DNA of 16,510 bases from JBHEMK01 sp046262635 (GCA_046262635.1 JBHEMK010000050.1:1-16510); one strand, 5' to 3'; counted from the stretch's first letter, positions 1 through 8,513 are shown. A program made the numbers and translations. The notes: a model not told the origin generated them from the letters alone.

Positions 1-1035
1 CTCGTCACCGAACTGACACAGCGCCAGCGCGAGATCCTACGGCGCGTCGTCGAGGAGTACGTTTCGACGGGGCAGCCCGTCGGCTCGAAGGCGCTCGTCG
101 AGCGCTCGGAGATGTCGATCTCCTCGGCGACCGTTCGCACCGAGCTCGCGACGCTCGAGGAGTGGGGGCTTCTGACCCATCCGCACACCTCTGCCGGACG
201 CGTGCCGACGGAGACGGGCTACCGCTTCTTCGCCGGCGAGCTGCTCGAGGAGGTCCGAGGGCCGCAGCCGCGGGACTTCCCGCTCGACCTCAGTGTGACG
301 CGGCGCGAGATCGAGGCCGCGATGCAGGCAACGACGGAGATGCTCTCGCAGGTCAACCGGCTGCTAGCGCTCGTTTCTGCGCCACCACTCGAGTCGACCA
401 CCGTGAAGCACGTCGAGGTGCTGCTGCTCCAGCCACAGGTGCTGATGGCCGTCGTGATCACGTCGACCGGCGGCGTCACCAAGCGCCTGTTCCAGTTCGA
501 GCAGCCCGTCGACCCGGGTCTGACAGGCTGGGCTGCCGAGTACCTGAACGAGACCGTCTCGGGCCTGCAGCTCGGGACGGCGCTGCTCCGGCGCCGCTTT
601 GAGGATCCGAGCCTCCCGCCGCGCGAGCGCGCCTTTCTCGAGGTACTGCGGCCGGCGTTCATCGAGCTGCTCCAGCCGGAGCAACGACTGTACGTCGGAG
701 GAGCGGCTGATCTGCTCGAGGACGTGCGTGCCGACGAGCTCGACTCGTACCGCGGGCTGCTCGAACTGCTCGAGAAGCGGGCTGCGATGCTCGACGTTCT
801 CGGCGAGTCGCTCGATCCGCGCAAGCCGTACGTCCGTGTCGGCACCGATCTCCAGAGCTTCGCGCTCCACGATGTGGCGCTCGTCGGGGCCTGCTACGGC
901 CTCGTCCACCGGACGCTCGGCTCCGTCAGCCTGATCGGCCCCGTCCGGATGGATTACGAGAAGGCGATCCGCTCGGTCCGGGCAGCGGCATCCGAGCTGT
1001 CCCGGTTCGTCCAGTCCATCTTCGAGGAGGAGTAA
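1..1035 (+). CDS. hrcA: Heat-inducible transcription repressor HrcA (5' end just outside window)
   Basis: HrcA is the repressor of class I heat-shock genes and binds the CIRCE operator. The frame is open from base 1 and its first residues (LVTELTQRQREIL) match the usual HrcA N-terminus, so probably only the start codon or a codon or two is missing. 344 residues are visible, close to the family length of about 340-350. The winged-helix domain covers roughly the first 75 residues and includes the typical SSATVRTELATLEEWGLL and HTSAGRVPTETGYRFF stretches. The rest is the GAF-like dimerisation domain. The ATG at 112 would cut off half of the DNA-binding domain, so it is not the true start. dnaJ follows after 24 nt, the standard hrcA-dnaJ order. 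No CIRCE repeat is visible in the window; it would be expected upstream of base 1. Confidence 0.95.
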   Translation, partial: LVTELTQRQREILRRVVEEYVSTGQPVGSKALVERSEMSISSATVRTELATLEEWGLLTHPHTSAGRVPTETGYRFFAGELLEEVRGPQPRDFPLDLSVTRREIEAAMQATTEMLSQVNRLLALVSAPPLESTTVKHVEVLLLQPQVLMAVVITSTGGVTKRLFQFEQPVDPGLTGWAAEYLNETVSGLQLGTALLRRRFEDPSLPPRERAFLEVLRPAFIELLQPEQRLYVGGAADLLEDVRADELDSYRGLLELLEKRAAMLDVLGESLDPRKPYVRVGTDLQSFALHDVALVGACYGLVHRTLGSVSLIGPVRMDYEKAIRSVRAAASELSRFVQSIFEEE

Positions 1036-1059
1036 CTCCGCCGCTACGCTCCCGAGACG

Positions 1060-2175
1060 ATGGCGACGACCGAGCGCGACTACTACGAGCTCCTCGGCAT
1101 CTCGCGCGATGCAGAGGATTCGGAGATCAAGAAGGCTTTCCGCCGGCTGGCACGCGAGCTGCACCCGGACGTGTCCGATGCGCCGGACGCGCAGGAGCGC
1201 TTCCGCGAGGTCGTCGAGGCCTACGAAGTCCTCTCGAAGCCTGAGACGAGGCAGCTCTACGACCGCTACGGCCACGCGGGGCTTCGCAGCGGCGGCTTCT
1301 CCCCGGGCAGCGTCGACTTCGGCAGCCTCTCGGATCTCTTCGCCGCCTTCTTCGGCGACGACCTGTTCGGCGGCGGCCGCCCCGGAGGAGGCCGCGGTGC
1401 CGACCTCGGCGCCCGGGTCGACATCGAGCTCGTGGAGGCGGCGCGGGGCACGACCCGCGAGGTGCCGTTCGAGGTCGCGGCCGCCTGCGGCCGCTGCGGC
1501 GGCGACGGAGCGGAGCCCGGCACCGAGGTGACCACCTGTCCGACGTGTGCAGGTCAGGGCCGCGTGCAGCAGGTGTCTCGGAGCCTGCTCGGCGAGTTCG
1601 TCCGCACGCACGCCTGCCCGGCGTGCGCCGGCTCCGGCCGGCTCGTCGAGCGTGCGTGCAGGGAGTGCCGGGGCTCGGGGCGCGTGCTCGAGGAGCGCCG
1701 CCTCAACGTCGACATCCCAGCGGGGATCCATGACGGCCAGCGGATCCGGATCACCGGCGAGGGGCACGCGGGCCTGCTCGGGGGTGGTTCCGGCGACGTC
1801 TACGTCCTGGTGCACGTCAAGCCCGACGCCCGCTTCGTCCGCGAGGGCAACGACATCTTTTCGACCGCCGAGGCGACGATCACCCAGGCTGCGCTCGGGG
1901 CCACGCTCTCGATTCCGACACTCGAGGACGAGGTCGAGCTCGAGCTGCGTCCCGGTACGCAGCCGGGCGAGGTCGTCGTCCTGGCCGGGAAGGGGATGCC
2001 GGTGCTCCAGGGCTTTGGCCGCGGCGACCACCGAGTGCTCGTCAACGTGCTCGTGCCGCGACACCTGACCGAGGAGCAGCGCAGGTTGCTCGAGGAGTTC
2101 GAGCGCGGCTCCGGCGAGGAGACCTATCGCAGCGACGAGGGGTTCTTTGAGAAGCTGAAGAGCGCGTTCCGCTGA
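1060..2175 (+). CDS. dnaJ: Chaperone protein DnaJ (Hsp40)
   Basis: DnaJ is the cytoplasmic co-chaperone that delivers substrates to DnaK and stimulates its ATPase. At 371 residues it has normal family length. The J domain is at about 7-72 with the HPD tripeptide at 35-37. A Gly/Phe-rich segment follows at about 78-113. The zinc-binding region at 143-207 has all four CxxCxGxG repeats intact (CGRCGGDG, CPTCAGQG, CPACAGSG, CRECRGSG), and the C-terminal substrate-binding domains run to the end. The ATG at 1060 gives the standard DYYELLGI start. The gene is 24 nt after hrcA and is probably co-transcribed with it and so under HrcA control. grpE and dnaK are not in the window. Confidence 0.97.
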   Translation: MATTERDYYELLGISRDAEDSEIKKAFRRLARELHPDVSDAPDAQERFREVVEAYEVLSKPETRQLYDRYGHAGLRSGGFSPGSVDFGSLSDLFAAFFGDDLFGGGRPGGGRGADLGARVDIELVEAARGTTREVPFEVAAACGRCGGDGAEPGTEVTTCPTCAGQGRVQQVSRSLLGEFVRTHACPACAGSGRLVERACRECRGSGRVLEERRLNVDIPAGIHDGQRIRITGEGHAGLLGGGSGDVYVLVHVKPDARFVREGNDIFSTAEATITQAALGATLSIPTLEDEVELELRPGTQPGEVVVLAGKGMPVLQGFGRGDHRVLVNVLVPRHLTEEQRRLLEEFERGSGEETYRSDEGFFEKLKSAFR

Positions 2176-2201
2176 GCCCGCTCCGCCGCGTCTCGATCAC
2201 C

Positions 2202-2939
2202 GTGCCCGTGTCCCGTGTCGAGGAGGCGCGCGCACGGATGCTCGACCTCTTCCCCGGAGGCTTCGAGGAAGTCGACCATGGCGACGGCGTCGAGCTCATC
2301 GCCTACACGGACGCCTCCGGCGAGGAGCAGCTCTGGCACGCCTTCGGCGCCGGCCGCGGCCGGGACGTCCCCGACGGCTGGGAGGATTCCTGGCGGAGCT
2401 TCCACAAGCCGGTTCGCGTCGGGCGGCTGTGGGTGGGCCCTCCCTGGGAGAAGCCGGACGCGGATGCGCTCGCGGTCATCGTCGACCCGGGCCGCGCCTT
2501 CGGCACCGGATCGCACCCGACGACGCGTCTCTGCCTCGAGCTGATCCAGGATCTTCCGGCGGGCAGCGTGCTCGACGTGGGCTGCGGCTCCGGGGTGCTC
2601 TCGATCGCGGCGGCGAAGCTCGGTTTCATGCCGGTGATCGCCCGGGACTTCGACGAGGCTGCCGTGAGCGCGACACGCGAGAACGCCGCTGCCAACCGCG
2701 TTGCGATCGACGTCGCACGCGCCGACGCACTCGTCGACTCGCTGCCGCCCGCGGAGCTCGGCATGGCCAACATCGCCCTCGAGGCCGTCGAGGCGATCGG
2801 GCCGCGGCTCGAGGTCTCACGCCTGCTCACGTCGGGTTACCTCCAGTCTGTCGAGCCCCTGCTCTCGGGGTGGCGGCATGTGGACCGGCGCCGATCCGAG
2901 GGCTGGGTCGCCGACGTCTTCGAACGCGCCGGCTCCTGA
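2202..2939 (+). CDS. prmA: Ribosomal protein L11 methyltransferase PrmA
   Basis: PrmA is a SAM-dependent methyltransferase that modifies ribosomal protein L11. From the GTG at 2202 it has 245 residues. An N-terminal substrate-recognition segment (DLFPGGFEEV) precedes the class I methyltransferase fold. The fold shows the family motif around DPGRAFGTGSHPTT, motif I DVGCGSGVLSIAAAKLG, and a MANIALEA stretch in the position of the catalytic-region motif. GTG 2202 is the first conventional start and has no visible Shine-Dalgarno sequence. The open frame upstream encodes LRRVSITVP, which resembles the usual first beta strand of PrmA, so the true start may be CTG at 2172, overlapping the dnaJ stop as CTGA (255 residues). 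The stop overlaps the next gene's ATG at 2939. The position after dnaJ is the usual one. Confidence 0.92.
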   Translation: MPVSRVEEARARMLDLFPGGFEEVDHGDGVELIAYTDASGEEQLWHAFGAGRGRDVPDGWEDSWRSFHKPVRVGRLWVGPPWEKPDADALAVIVDPGRAFGTGSHPTTRLCLELIQDLPAGSVLDVGCGSGVLSIAAAKLGFMPVIARDFDEAAVSATRENAAANRVAIDVARADALVDSLPPAELGMANIALEAVEAIGPRLEVSRLLTSGYLQSVEPLLSGWRHVDRRRSEGWVADVFERAGS

Positions 2940-3822
2940 TGGGCGTCGCCGTCCTCGGGGCGACCGGAACGATCGGCCGCGCGCTCGTGCCCGAGCTCGT
3001 CCGCGCGCACGAGGTCGTGGCCGTCTCGCGCTCGCCGCGGTCCTCGGCGGGCAACGTTAGCTCGCGTGCGGCTGACGCCACCGATCCCGAGGCGATGCGC
3101 CGCGCTCCCGAGGGCATCGACGTCGTGTAGCACCTGGTTCACTCGCTCGGCACGCGCGACTTCGAGGAACGGCACCGCCGCGCTGCGCACGCCGTCGCGA
3201 CGGCCGCCGAGGCCGAGGGAATCCGGCAAGTCGTCTATCTCGGCGGCCTCGCCGACGACGAAGGCGCCCTCTCGCCGCATCTGCGCAGCCGGGCCGAGAC
3301 GGCGCAGGTCCTGGCCGACGGCGCGACGCCGGTGACGGCCGTCGGTGCAGCGGTGGTCGTCGGCCCCTGGCAGCGCCGCCTTCGAGACCGTCGTCGCCCT
3401 GGTCGAGCGGCTGCCGGGGATGATCTGCCCGCGCTGGGTGTCGGTGCCGACGCAGCCCGTGGCGCTGCGCGATGTCGTCCGCTACCTCGCCGGCGTCGCC
3501 GGGCTCGAACGCTGCGCTCGGGCAGCGCTTCGACGTCGGCGGGCCGGAGGTGATGACCTACCGGCGGATGATGGAGCGGATCGCGGCCCTGCTCGGCCGG
3601 CAGCCGGCGATTCTCGAGGTGCCGGTGCTGACGCCCCGGCTGTCATCGCTCTGGCTCTACCTCGTGACGCCCGTGCAGGCCGCCGTCGCGCGGCCGCTCG
3701 TCAAGGGCCTGAAGACGCCGACCGTCGCCCGCGAGCAGCGAATCCGTGAGCTCGTCTCGTTCGAGCCGACGACGTTCGACGAGGCTGCACGCGATGCCCT
3801 GGCGCACCGCTCGCGGCAGTAG
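2939..3822 (+). pseudogene. Broken NAD(P)-binding SDR / NmrA-like epimerase-family gene
   Basis: This was an atypical short-chain dehydrogenase/NAD-dependent epimerase-like protein. The reading starts at ATG 2939, which overlaps the prmA stop by one base, and shows the dinucleotide-binding motif GATGTIGR at residues 7-14. The frame then hits TAG at 3128-3130, inside a stretch where family members read roughly VV-Tyr-HLVHSLG, so TAC to TAG is likely. The same frame continues with HLVHSLGTRDFEER and QVVYLGGLADDE. A single extra T near 3368 shifts it to the frame encoding GSAAFETVVALVERLPG. A second extra T near 3513 shifts it again to ALGQRFDVGGPEVMTYRRMM, which runs to TAG at 3820-3822. Removing both inserted bases restores exactly 294 codons. 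Three lesions make it non-functional unless they are sequencing errors. The original substrate is unknown. Confidence 0.87.
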
Positions 3823-3823
3823 C

Positions 3824-5035
3824 ATGCCCTCTCCGGTGTCCAGTTTCTCAGTCCATTTCCTCGGGTGCAAGGTTTCGCACACCGACGCCCACGCGGCGCG
3901 TGAGGCGCTGCTTCGCGCCGGACATGTCGAGGCCGCCGGCCCGGCGGACGTCGCGGTCGTCAACACGTGCTGTGTCACGAATGAGGCAGTGGGGAAGTCG
4001 CGCAAGGAGGCCGCTCGAGCCGCTCGCAGCCACGGGCGCGTCTACGTGACCGGCTGCGGTGCGAATCTCGCCGGCGACGCCTTCCGCGGCCTTCCGGAGA
4101 ACGTCACCGTGGTCGCGCGCCGCAGCGAGGAGACACCGGCGTTCGTCGCTGGCGACGTCGGCGCGCTCGGCTGCGTGCAGGCCGATGCGCGCCTCGATCG
4201 CGTCCGCGCCTTCGTCAAGGTTCAGGACGGTTGCAGCTTCTCGTGCAACTTCTGCGTCATCCCGCTCGTTCGCGGCCCGTCGCGCAGCCGCGCTGCCGAG
4301 GCCGTACTCAGCGAGATCCGTCGCCGGGTCGAACAAGGTCATCGTGAGGTCGTTCTGACGGGGATCAACCTGGGCTGCTACCGGGACCGCTCAGCCGTCT
4401 ACGACCTCCCGCAGCTCGTGCGGGCGGCCGGCGCGACGCCCGGGCTCGCACGCCTGCGGCTCTCCTCGATCGAGGTCAACCACGTGAACGACGAGCTCGT
4501 CACCGCGCTCCGGGAGACGCCGACCGTTTCGCGTCACCTGCACGTGCCGCTTCAGTCGGGGGACGACCGCGTGCTGAGGGCGATGGCGCGCCGCTACAGC
4601 GCGTCGACCTATCTGCGGCGGCTCGCGCCGCTGCGCGAGGAGTTCAATCTCACGAGCGACGTCATCGTCGGCTTTCCCACCGAGGACGAGCGCGCCTTCC
4701 AAAACACGCTGCGCCTGGTCGCGCAGGCCGGCCTCACGAAAGTGCACGTCTTCCCGTATTCGCCGCGGCCGGGCACGGTCACGGCCGGGCAGGACCCGGT
4801 GCCTCCGCAGCTCAAGAAGGAGCGGAGCGCACGGCTGCGCGCGGCGTCGGTCGACGCCCAGCATGCACGCTGGGAGACGAAGCTCGGCCGCGAAGATCTC
4901 GTCCTCGTCGACCGGCCTGGGCGCGGGTACGGGGACGACTACTCGCCCTGGCTGGTGCCGGCAACGGCACCGATCGGCGGGCTGATCCCGGTCCGGGGCG
5001 GGGCGGTAACCGCGGAGGGGGTTCGCGCTGCCTGA
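3824..5035 (+). CDS. mtaB: tRNA t6A37 methylthiotransferase MtaB (MiaB-like radical SAM)
   Basis: MtaB-type enzymes add a methylthio group to t6A at tRNA position 37, using two iron-sulphur clusters and radical SAM chemistry. From ATG 3824 the protein has 403 residues. The N-terminal UPF0004 domain has the three cluster cysteines at C15 (FLGCKV), C49 (NTCCVT) and C78 (TGCGAN). The radical SAM motif CxxxCxxC is C137, C141 and C144 (CSFSCNFC). A short TRAM-like tail containing GYGDDYSPWLV closes the protein. GTG at 3836 in the same frame is an alternative start, and neither has a good Shine-Dalgarno sequence. A Ser-His pair (GCKVSH) replaces the commoner Asn-Gln after the first cysteine. The HIT gene overlaps its 3' end by 8 nt. 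MtaB is favoured over MiaB because of the GCKV N-terminus and short C-terminus. Confidence 0.9.
   Translation: MPSPVSSFSVHFLGCKVSHTDAHAAREALLRAGHVEAAGPADVAVVNTCCVTNEAVGKSRKEAARAARSHGRVYVTGCGANLAGDAFRGLPENVTVVARRSEETPAFVAGDVGALGCVQADARLDRVRAFVKVQDGCSFSCNFCVIPLVRGPSRSRAAEAVLSEIRRRVEQGHREVVLTGINLGCYRDRSAVYDLPQLVRAAGATPGLARLRLSSIEVNHVNDELVTALRETPTVSRHLHVPLQSGDDRVLRAMARRYSASTYLRRLAPLREEFNLTSDVIVGFPTEDERAFQNTLRLVAQAGLTKVHVFPYSPRPGTVTAGQDPVPPQLKKERSARLRAASVDAQHARWETKLGREDLVLVDRPGRGYGDDYSPWLVPATAPIGGLIPVRGGAVTAEGVRAA
5014..5021 (+). promoter_or_regulatory. Strong Shine-Dalgarno sequence deciding a CTG start
   Basis: GGAGGGGG lies 6 nt before CTG 5028, inside the end of mtaB. It is the best ribosome-binding site seen in this cluster. 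It supports CTG 5028 as the start of the HIT gene, because the frame contains no ATG, GTG or TTG between its opening stop (TAA 5007-5009) and residue 37. Confidence 0.6.
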
Positions 5036-5357
5036 CGACTGCCTCTTCTGCACGCTCGTTCGCGACGGCGACCACGTCGCTGCCAGCGACGGTTTCGTCG
5101 CCGTCCGCGACATCAATCCCCAGGCCGAGGCCCACGTGCTCGTGCTGCCGCAGCGGCACATCGACTCGTTCCACGAGGTCGGCGAGCTTCCGGCGGAGGA
5201 GGCGAAGCGGATGCTCGAGTTCATCGAGGAGGTGGCGCGGCAGGAGGGCTTGGACGACTATCGGCTCGTTGTCAACGTCGGCCCAGCCGCAGGACAGACC
5301 ATTTTTCACCTCCACTGGCATATCCTGAGCGGCGGACTGACCGGGAGGATGGCGTGA
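5028..5357 (+). CDS. HIT-family (histidine triad) nucleotide hydrolase, probable CTG start
   Basis: HIT proteins are small cytoplasmic nucleoside phosphoramidase/nucleotidyl hydrolases. The histidine triad HLHWH is at H94, H96 and H98, followed by ILSGG. The N-terminus reads (M)PDDCLFC, the usual HIT opening with a CxxC pair at C5 and C8. With the CTG at 5028 the length is 109 residues, normal for the family. The first conventional start, GTG 5136, would delete 36 residues including the CxxC and first strands. The CTG has a strong Shine-Dalgarno sequence 6 nt upstream and overlaps mtaB by 8 nt. The stop overlaps the next gene's GTG (GTGA at 5354). The physiological substrate cannot be told from sequence. 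Either non-AUG initiation or a single base error in a GTG/ATG start would explain the data. Confidence 0.88.
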   Translation: MPDDCLFCTLVRDGDHVAASDGFVAVRDINPQAEAHVLVLPQRHIDSFHEVGELPAEEAKRMLEFIEEVARQEGLDDYRLVVNVGPAAGQTIFHLHWHILSGGLTGRMA

Positions 5358-5797
5358 GCCTGATCGGGCGGATCGACGGAGAGCTGAAGCAGGCGATGCG
5401 CGCCCGCGACGCCGAGCGCCGCGATGCGCTGCGCCTGATCCTCTCCAGCCTCAAGAGCGCAGAGAAGGATCTCCAGCGTCCGCTCTCGGACGACGAGGAG
5501 CTGCAGGTGCTGCAGCGCGAGCGCAAGAAGCGGATCGAGGCGGCCGAGGCATTCCGCTCCGGCCAACGCGAGGAGCAGGCGGTCTCCGAGGAGCGCGAGC
5601 TCTCGGTGCTGCAGGAGTTCATGCCAGAGCCGCTCTCCGAGCACGAGCTGGAGGAGATCGTCGACCACGCGATTGCCGAGAACGGCGCGACGAGCATCGG
5701 CGAATTCGGCCGCGTGATGGCCGACGTGATGCCGCAGGTCTCCGGCAGGGCCGACGGCTCCGCCGTCTCGCAGCTCGTCCGCGAGAAGCTCGCCTAG
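5354..5797 (+). CDS. yqeY: GatB/YqeY-domain protein
   Basis: This is a stand-alone YqeY protein of 147 residues, normal for the family. It is related to the C-terminal tRNA-binding tail domain of GatB/GatE amidotransferase subunits, and its own function is not firmly established. Typical segments are MRARDAERRDALRLILSSLK near the start, ERKKRIEAAEAFRSGQRE in the middle, and EFMPEPLSEHELEEIV followed by GRVMADVMPQVSGRADG towards the end. GTG 5354 is preceded by GGGAGG at 5343-5348 with 5 nt spacing and overlaps the HIT stop by 4 nt, so the two are translationally coupled. The next gene starts immediately after its TAG. Confidence 0.93.
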   Translation: MSLIGRIDGELKQAMRARDAERRDALRLILSSLKSAEKDLQRPLSDDEELQVLQRERKKRIEAAEAFRSGQREEQAVSEERELSVLQEFMPEPLSEHELEEIVDHAIAENGATSIGEFGRVMADVMPQVSGRADGSAVSQLVREKLA

Positions 5798-6217
5798 GTG
5801 CATCTCCGTCGCCGAGGAGCGCTCGCGGGCGCCGTGTCTGCGGCGCTCTGGCAGTTCACCGACCCGCTCTTCAAGCGAGCGTTCGGAACGCCCTATTCCG
5901 ACTCGGAGCTGCTCTCGGCCTTCGTCACCCGCGGCCGCCTCCAGCCCGCGGTCGGACTGGCGCTCCACGCATCCGTCGGTGCAGGCTTCGGTTACGCCTT
6001 CGTCCGGCTCGGCGGCCGCGGTCCCGGGGCGGGCGTCGTCGCGGCGGTCGCCGAGAATGTCGTGCTCTGGCCCGGGATGGTCGTCTTCGACCGGGTGCAT
6101 CCCAACCGTCGGGACGGCACCTGGCCCAGGTTGACGACCAACCCGCGGGTCTTTGCGCAGGCCACGGCCGCGCATGCGCTCTTCGGCGCGCTGCTCGGGG
6201 TGTTCGCTCGCGCCTGA
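5798..6217 (+). CDS. Small predicted membrane protein, function unknown
   Basis: I do not recognise a named family. The 139-residue protein starts at GTG 5798, directly after the yqeY stop, so it is probably in the same transcript. It has about four hydrophobic stretches: around 7-20 (ALAGAVSAALWQF), 50-68 (PAVGLALHASVGAGFGYAF), 76-98 (AGVVAAVAENVVLWPGMVVF) and 120-137 (ATAAHALFGALLGVFA). A polar loop with RVHPNRRDGTWPRL lies between the last two. Ala/Gly content is high, as in many actinobacterial membrane proteins. It ends 8 nt from the 3' end of the convergent NlpC/P60 gene, leaving no room for a separate terminator. It looks like a real gene from its start position, codon style and consistent hydrophobic pattern. 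Confidence 0.7.
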   Translation: MHLRRRGALAGAVSAALWQFTDPLFKRAFGTPYSDSELLSAFVTRGRLQPAVGLALHASVGAGFGYAFVRLGGRGPGAGVVAAVAENVVLWPGMVVFDRVHPNRRDGTWPRLTTNPRVFAQATAAHALFGALLGVFARA

Positions 6218-6225
6218 GTGCCGCG

Positions 6226-7455
6226 CTACGGCCGGCGGGCGCCGTCGAGGTGGCTGGCGTACCAGCCCTCAGCGAGGCTCGAGACGCTGACGACGTCGCC
6301 GGTATGAGGCGCATGGATGAACTGGCCGCCGCCGATGTAGATCCCCACGTGGCCGAGCCCGTCGAAGAAGACGAGGTCGCCGGGCTGCAGGTCGCCGGGC
6401 GCGACCGGGGAGGTCGCGTTCCACTGGGCGACGGTGTAGTGCGGCAGCGAGATTCCGAGCTGAGCGTAGACATAGCTGACGAGCCCGGAACAGTCGAAGC
6501 CGGCCGGGGACGAGCCTCCCCAGCGGTAGGGCACGCCGAGGTAGCGTGCCGCGATCGCGGCCGCCTCCGGATGCCCGCCGCCACCAGGCGACGGCGTCGA
6601 GGCCGCCGGAGCCGGGGTCGGAGCCGGGGTCGGGGTGGGGGCCGGGATCGGCGCCGGGATCGGCGCCGGAGCCGGTGGTGCGGCCGCGGCCGCCGCGTCG
6701 GGCTGCGTCGCCGGTGGGCTCGCGGCGTGCCTGCGGGCCGGCGCCTCCTGTGCCGCTTGTGCAGCCCGCGCGCGTGAGGACGCGAGCACGCGCTGCTCAC
6801 GGGAGATCCGAACTCGGGCCTCGGCGGCGAGCGCGGCTTCCCGCGCGCGCTCGCGGGCCTGCAGCGTCGCGATCTGGCTCTTGATCGAGACGAGCAGCCG
6901 CTGCCTCTCGGCCAGCCCTTGCTGGATCCCGGCCCGGTGGGCGCCGAGCTGCGCGAGCGTCGCCCGCTGGCGGCCCCGCGCCCGCGTCAGCGTCCGCTGG
7001 CGGGCCGCGAATCGCCGGGCCGCGGCCGCCGTCTGGTCTGCGATGCGCCGATCCTGGGTCGCGACATCCTGGCTCGTCTGGAGGCGGTCGATCAGGTCGT
7101 TCATGCTCCGTGCGCCGATCAGGACGTCGAGCGCCGAGGGCTCGCCGGTCTCGTAGATGACGACGAGCCGCTGCGCGAGTCGCTGCTCGGCGGCATCCAG
7201 GTTCCGACGGGCGAACCGGAGCGCGGTGCGGTTCGCCCGCACACGGAGCTCGATCGCCGCCAGCCGCAAATTCGCGCCGTCCCAGGCCTGGACGACGTGC
7301 TCGAGTCCGGCGTCGAGGTTCTGGATCTGCACGAGAACCCTGCGCGCGTATGCCTGCTGCGCCAGCTCGCCGGGCGCCGGCTTCGCGCTCGCCGATGACG
7401 TCCCGGCGAACGCGGCGAGCAGGGCCGTGGGTATGAGGAGAAGTCGCGTGCGCAC
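6226..7455 (-). CDS. Secreted coiled-coil NlpC/P60 peptidoglycan endopeptidase
   Basis: This is a predicted exported cell-wall hydrolase of the RipA/CwlO type that cleaves stem peptides. It has 409 residues from GTG 7455. A Sec signal peptide occupies about 1-24 (RTRLLLIPTALLAAFAG, then SASA). A long Arg/Ala/Gln-rich coiled coil runs over about 30-240, with an Ala/Pro linker at about 243-290. The C-terminal NlpC/P60 domain from about 297 carries catalytic Cys322 (FDCSGLV), His369 (GHVGIYIGGG) and a third polar position near His381 (FIHAPHTG). Coiled coils of this kind usually hold the enzyme in check until a partner such as FtsEX engages it; that is family knowledge, not visible here. It faces phoH divergently across 95 bp. 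Confidence 0.93.
   Translation of the reverse strand: MRTRLLLIPTALLAAFAGTSSASAKPAPGELAQQAYARRVLVQIQNLDAGLEHVVQAWDGANLRLAAIELRVRANRTALRFARRNLDAAEQRLAQRLVVIYETGEPSALDVLIGARSMNDLIDRLQTSQDVATQDRRIADQTAAAARRFAARQRTLTRARGRQRATLAQLGAHRAGIQQGLAERQRLLVSIKSQIATLQARERAREAALAAEARVRISREQRVLASSRARAAQAAQEAPARRHAASPPATQPDAAAAAAPPAPAPIPAPIPAPTPTPAPTPAPAASTPSPGGGGHPEAAAIAARYLGVPYRWGGSSPAGFDCSGLVSYVYAQLGISLPHYTVAQWNATSPVAPGDLQPGDLVFFDGLGHVGIYIGGGQFIHAPHTGDVVSVSSLAEGWYASHLDGARRP
6595..6680 (-). repeat. Ala/Pro tandem-repeat linker inside the NlpC/P60 gene
   Basis: On the plus strand, imperfect units of the form GCCGGG(G/A)TCGG(A/C) repeat across this stretch. They encode PAPAPIPAPIPAPTPTPAP in the linker between coiled coil and catalytic domain. 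It is coding low complexity, likely prone to length change by slippage, and not a separate element. Confidence 0.7.
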
Positions 7456-7520
7456 GAGCCGGAGTGGAGAGCGCCGAGGCCGGAGATCGTCGGACGACGG
7501 CCCGAGCCTACTGGATTCGC

Positions 7521-7533
7521 GCTCGGAACGAGC
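7521..7533. repeat. Short inverted repeat upstream of phoH
   Basis: GCTCG-GAA-CGAGC, with 5-bp arms and a 3-bp spacer, sits just upstream of the phoH -10-like hexamer in the divergent nlpC/p60-phoH region. It could be an operator, but a GC-rich 5-bp inverted repeat is expected fairly often by chance. Confidence 0.25.
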
Positions 7534-7538
7534 ACCCC

Positions 7539-7544
7539 TACACT
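7539..7544 (+). promoter_or_regulatory. Probable -10 box for phoH (leaderless type)
   Basis: TACACT matches the actinobacterial TANNNT -10 pattern and lies exactly 6 nt before the phoH ATG at 7551. Transcription would therefore begin at or next to the start codon. There is no Shine-Dalgarno sequence before the ATG, which fits a leaderless mRNA. No clear -35 is seen (TTCGCG at the expected spacing). The same hexamer at the same distance precedes deoC. Confidence 0.5.
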
Positions 7545-7550
7545 GGGCGG

Positions 7551-8510
<960 letters not shown>

Positions 8511-8513
8511 CGC

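Noticed and set aside
1..1060. A CIRCE operator for HrcA
   Set aside because: No TTAGCACTC/GAGTGCTAA inverted repeat is visible here or elsewhere in the window; it would be expected upstream of hrcA.
364..2064. A 566-codon open frame on the minus strand
   Set aside because: It lies entirely antisense to hrcA and dnaJ, whose motifs are complete. High GC content makes such long antisense frames common, and its translation shows no recognisable domain.
5136..5357. HIT gene starting at GTG 5136
   Set aside because: It would lack the conserved CxxC N-terminus and first strands encoded in the same open frame from 5028.
6210..6232. A bidirectional terminator between the convergent membrane-protein and NlpC/P60 genes
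   Set aside because: Only 8 nt separate the two stop codons and no stem-loop with a T-run is visible.
6600..6690. Possible CRISPR or regulatory tandem repeat
   Set aside because: The units are short, imperfect and in frame with the Ala/Pro linker of the NlpC/P60 protein. There are no spacers or palindromic repeats.
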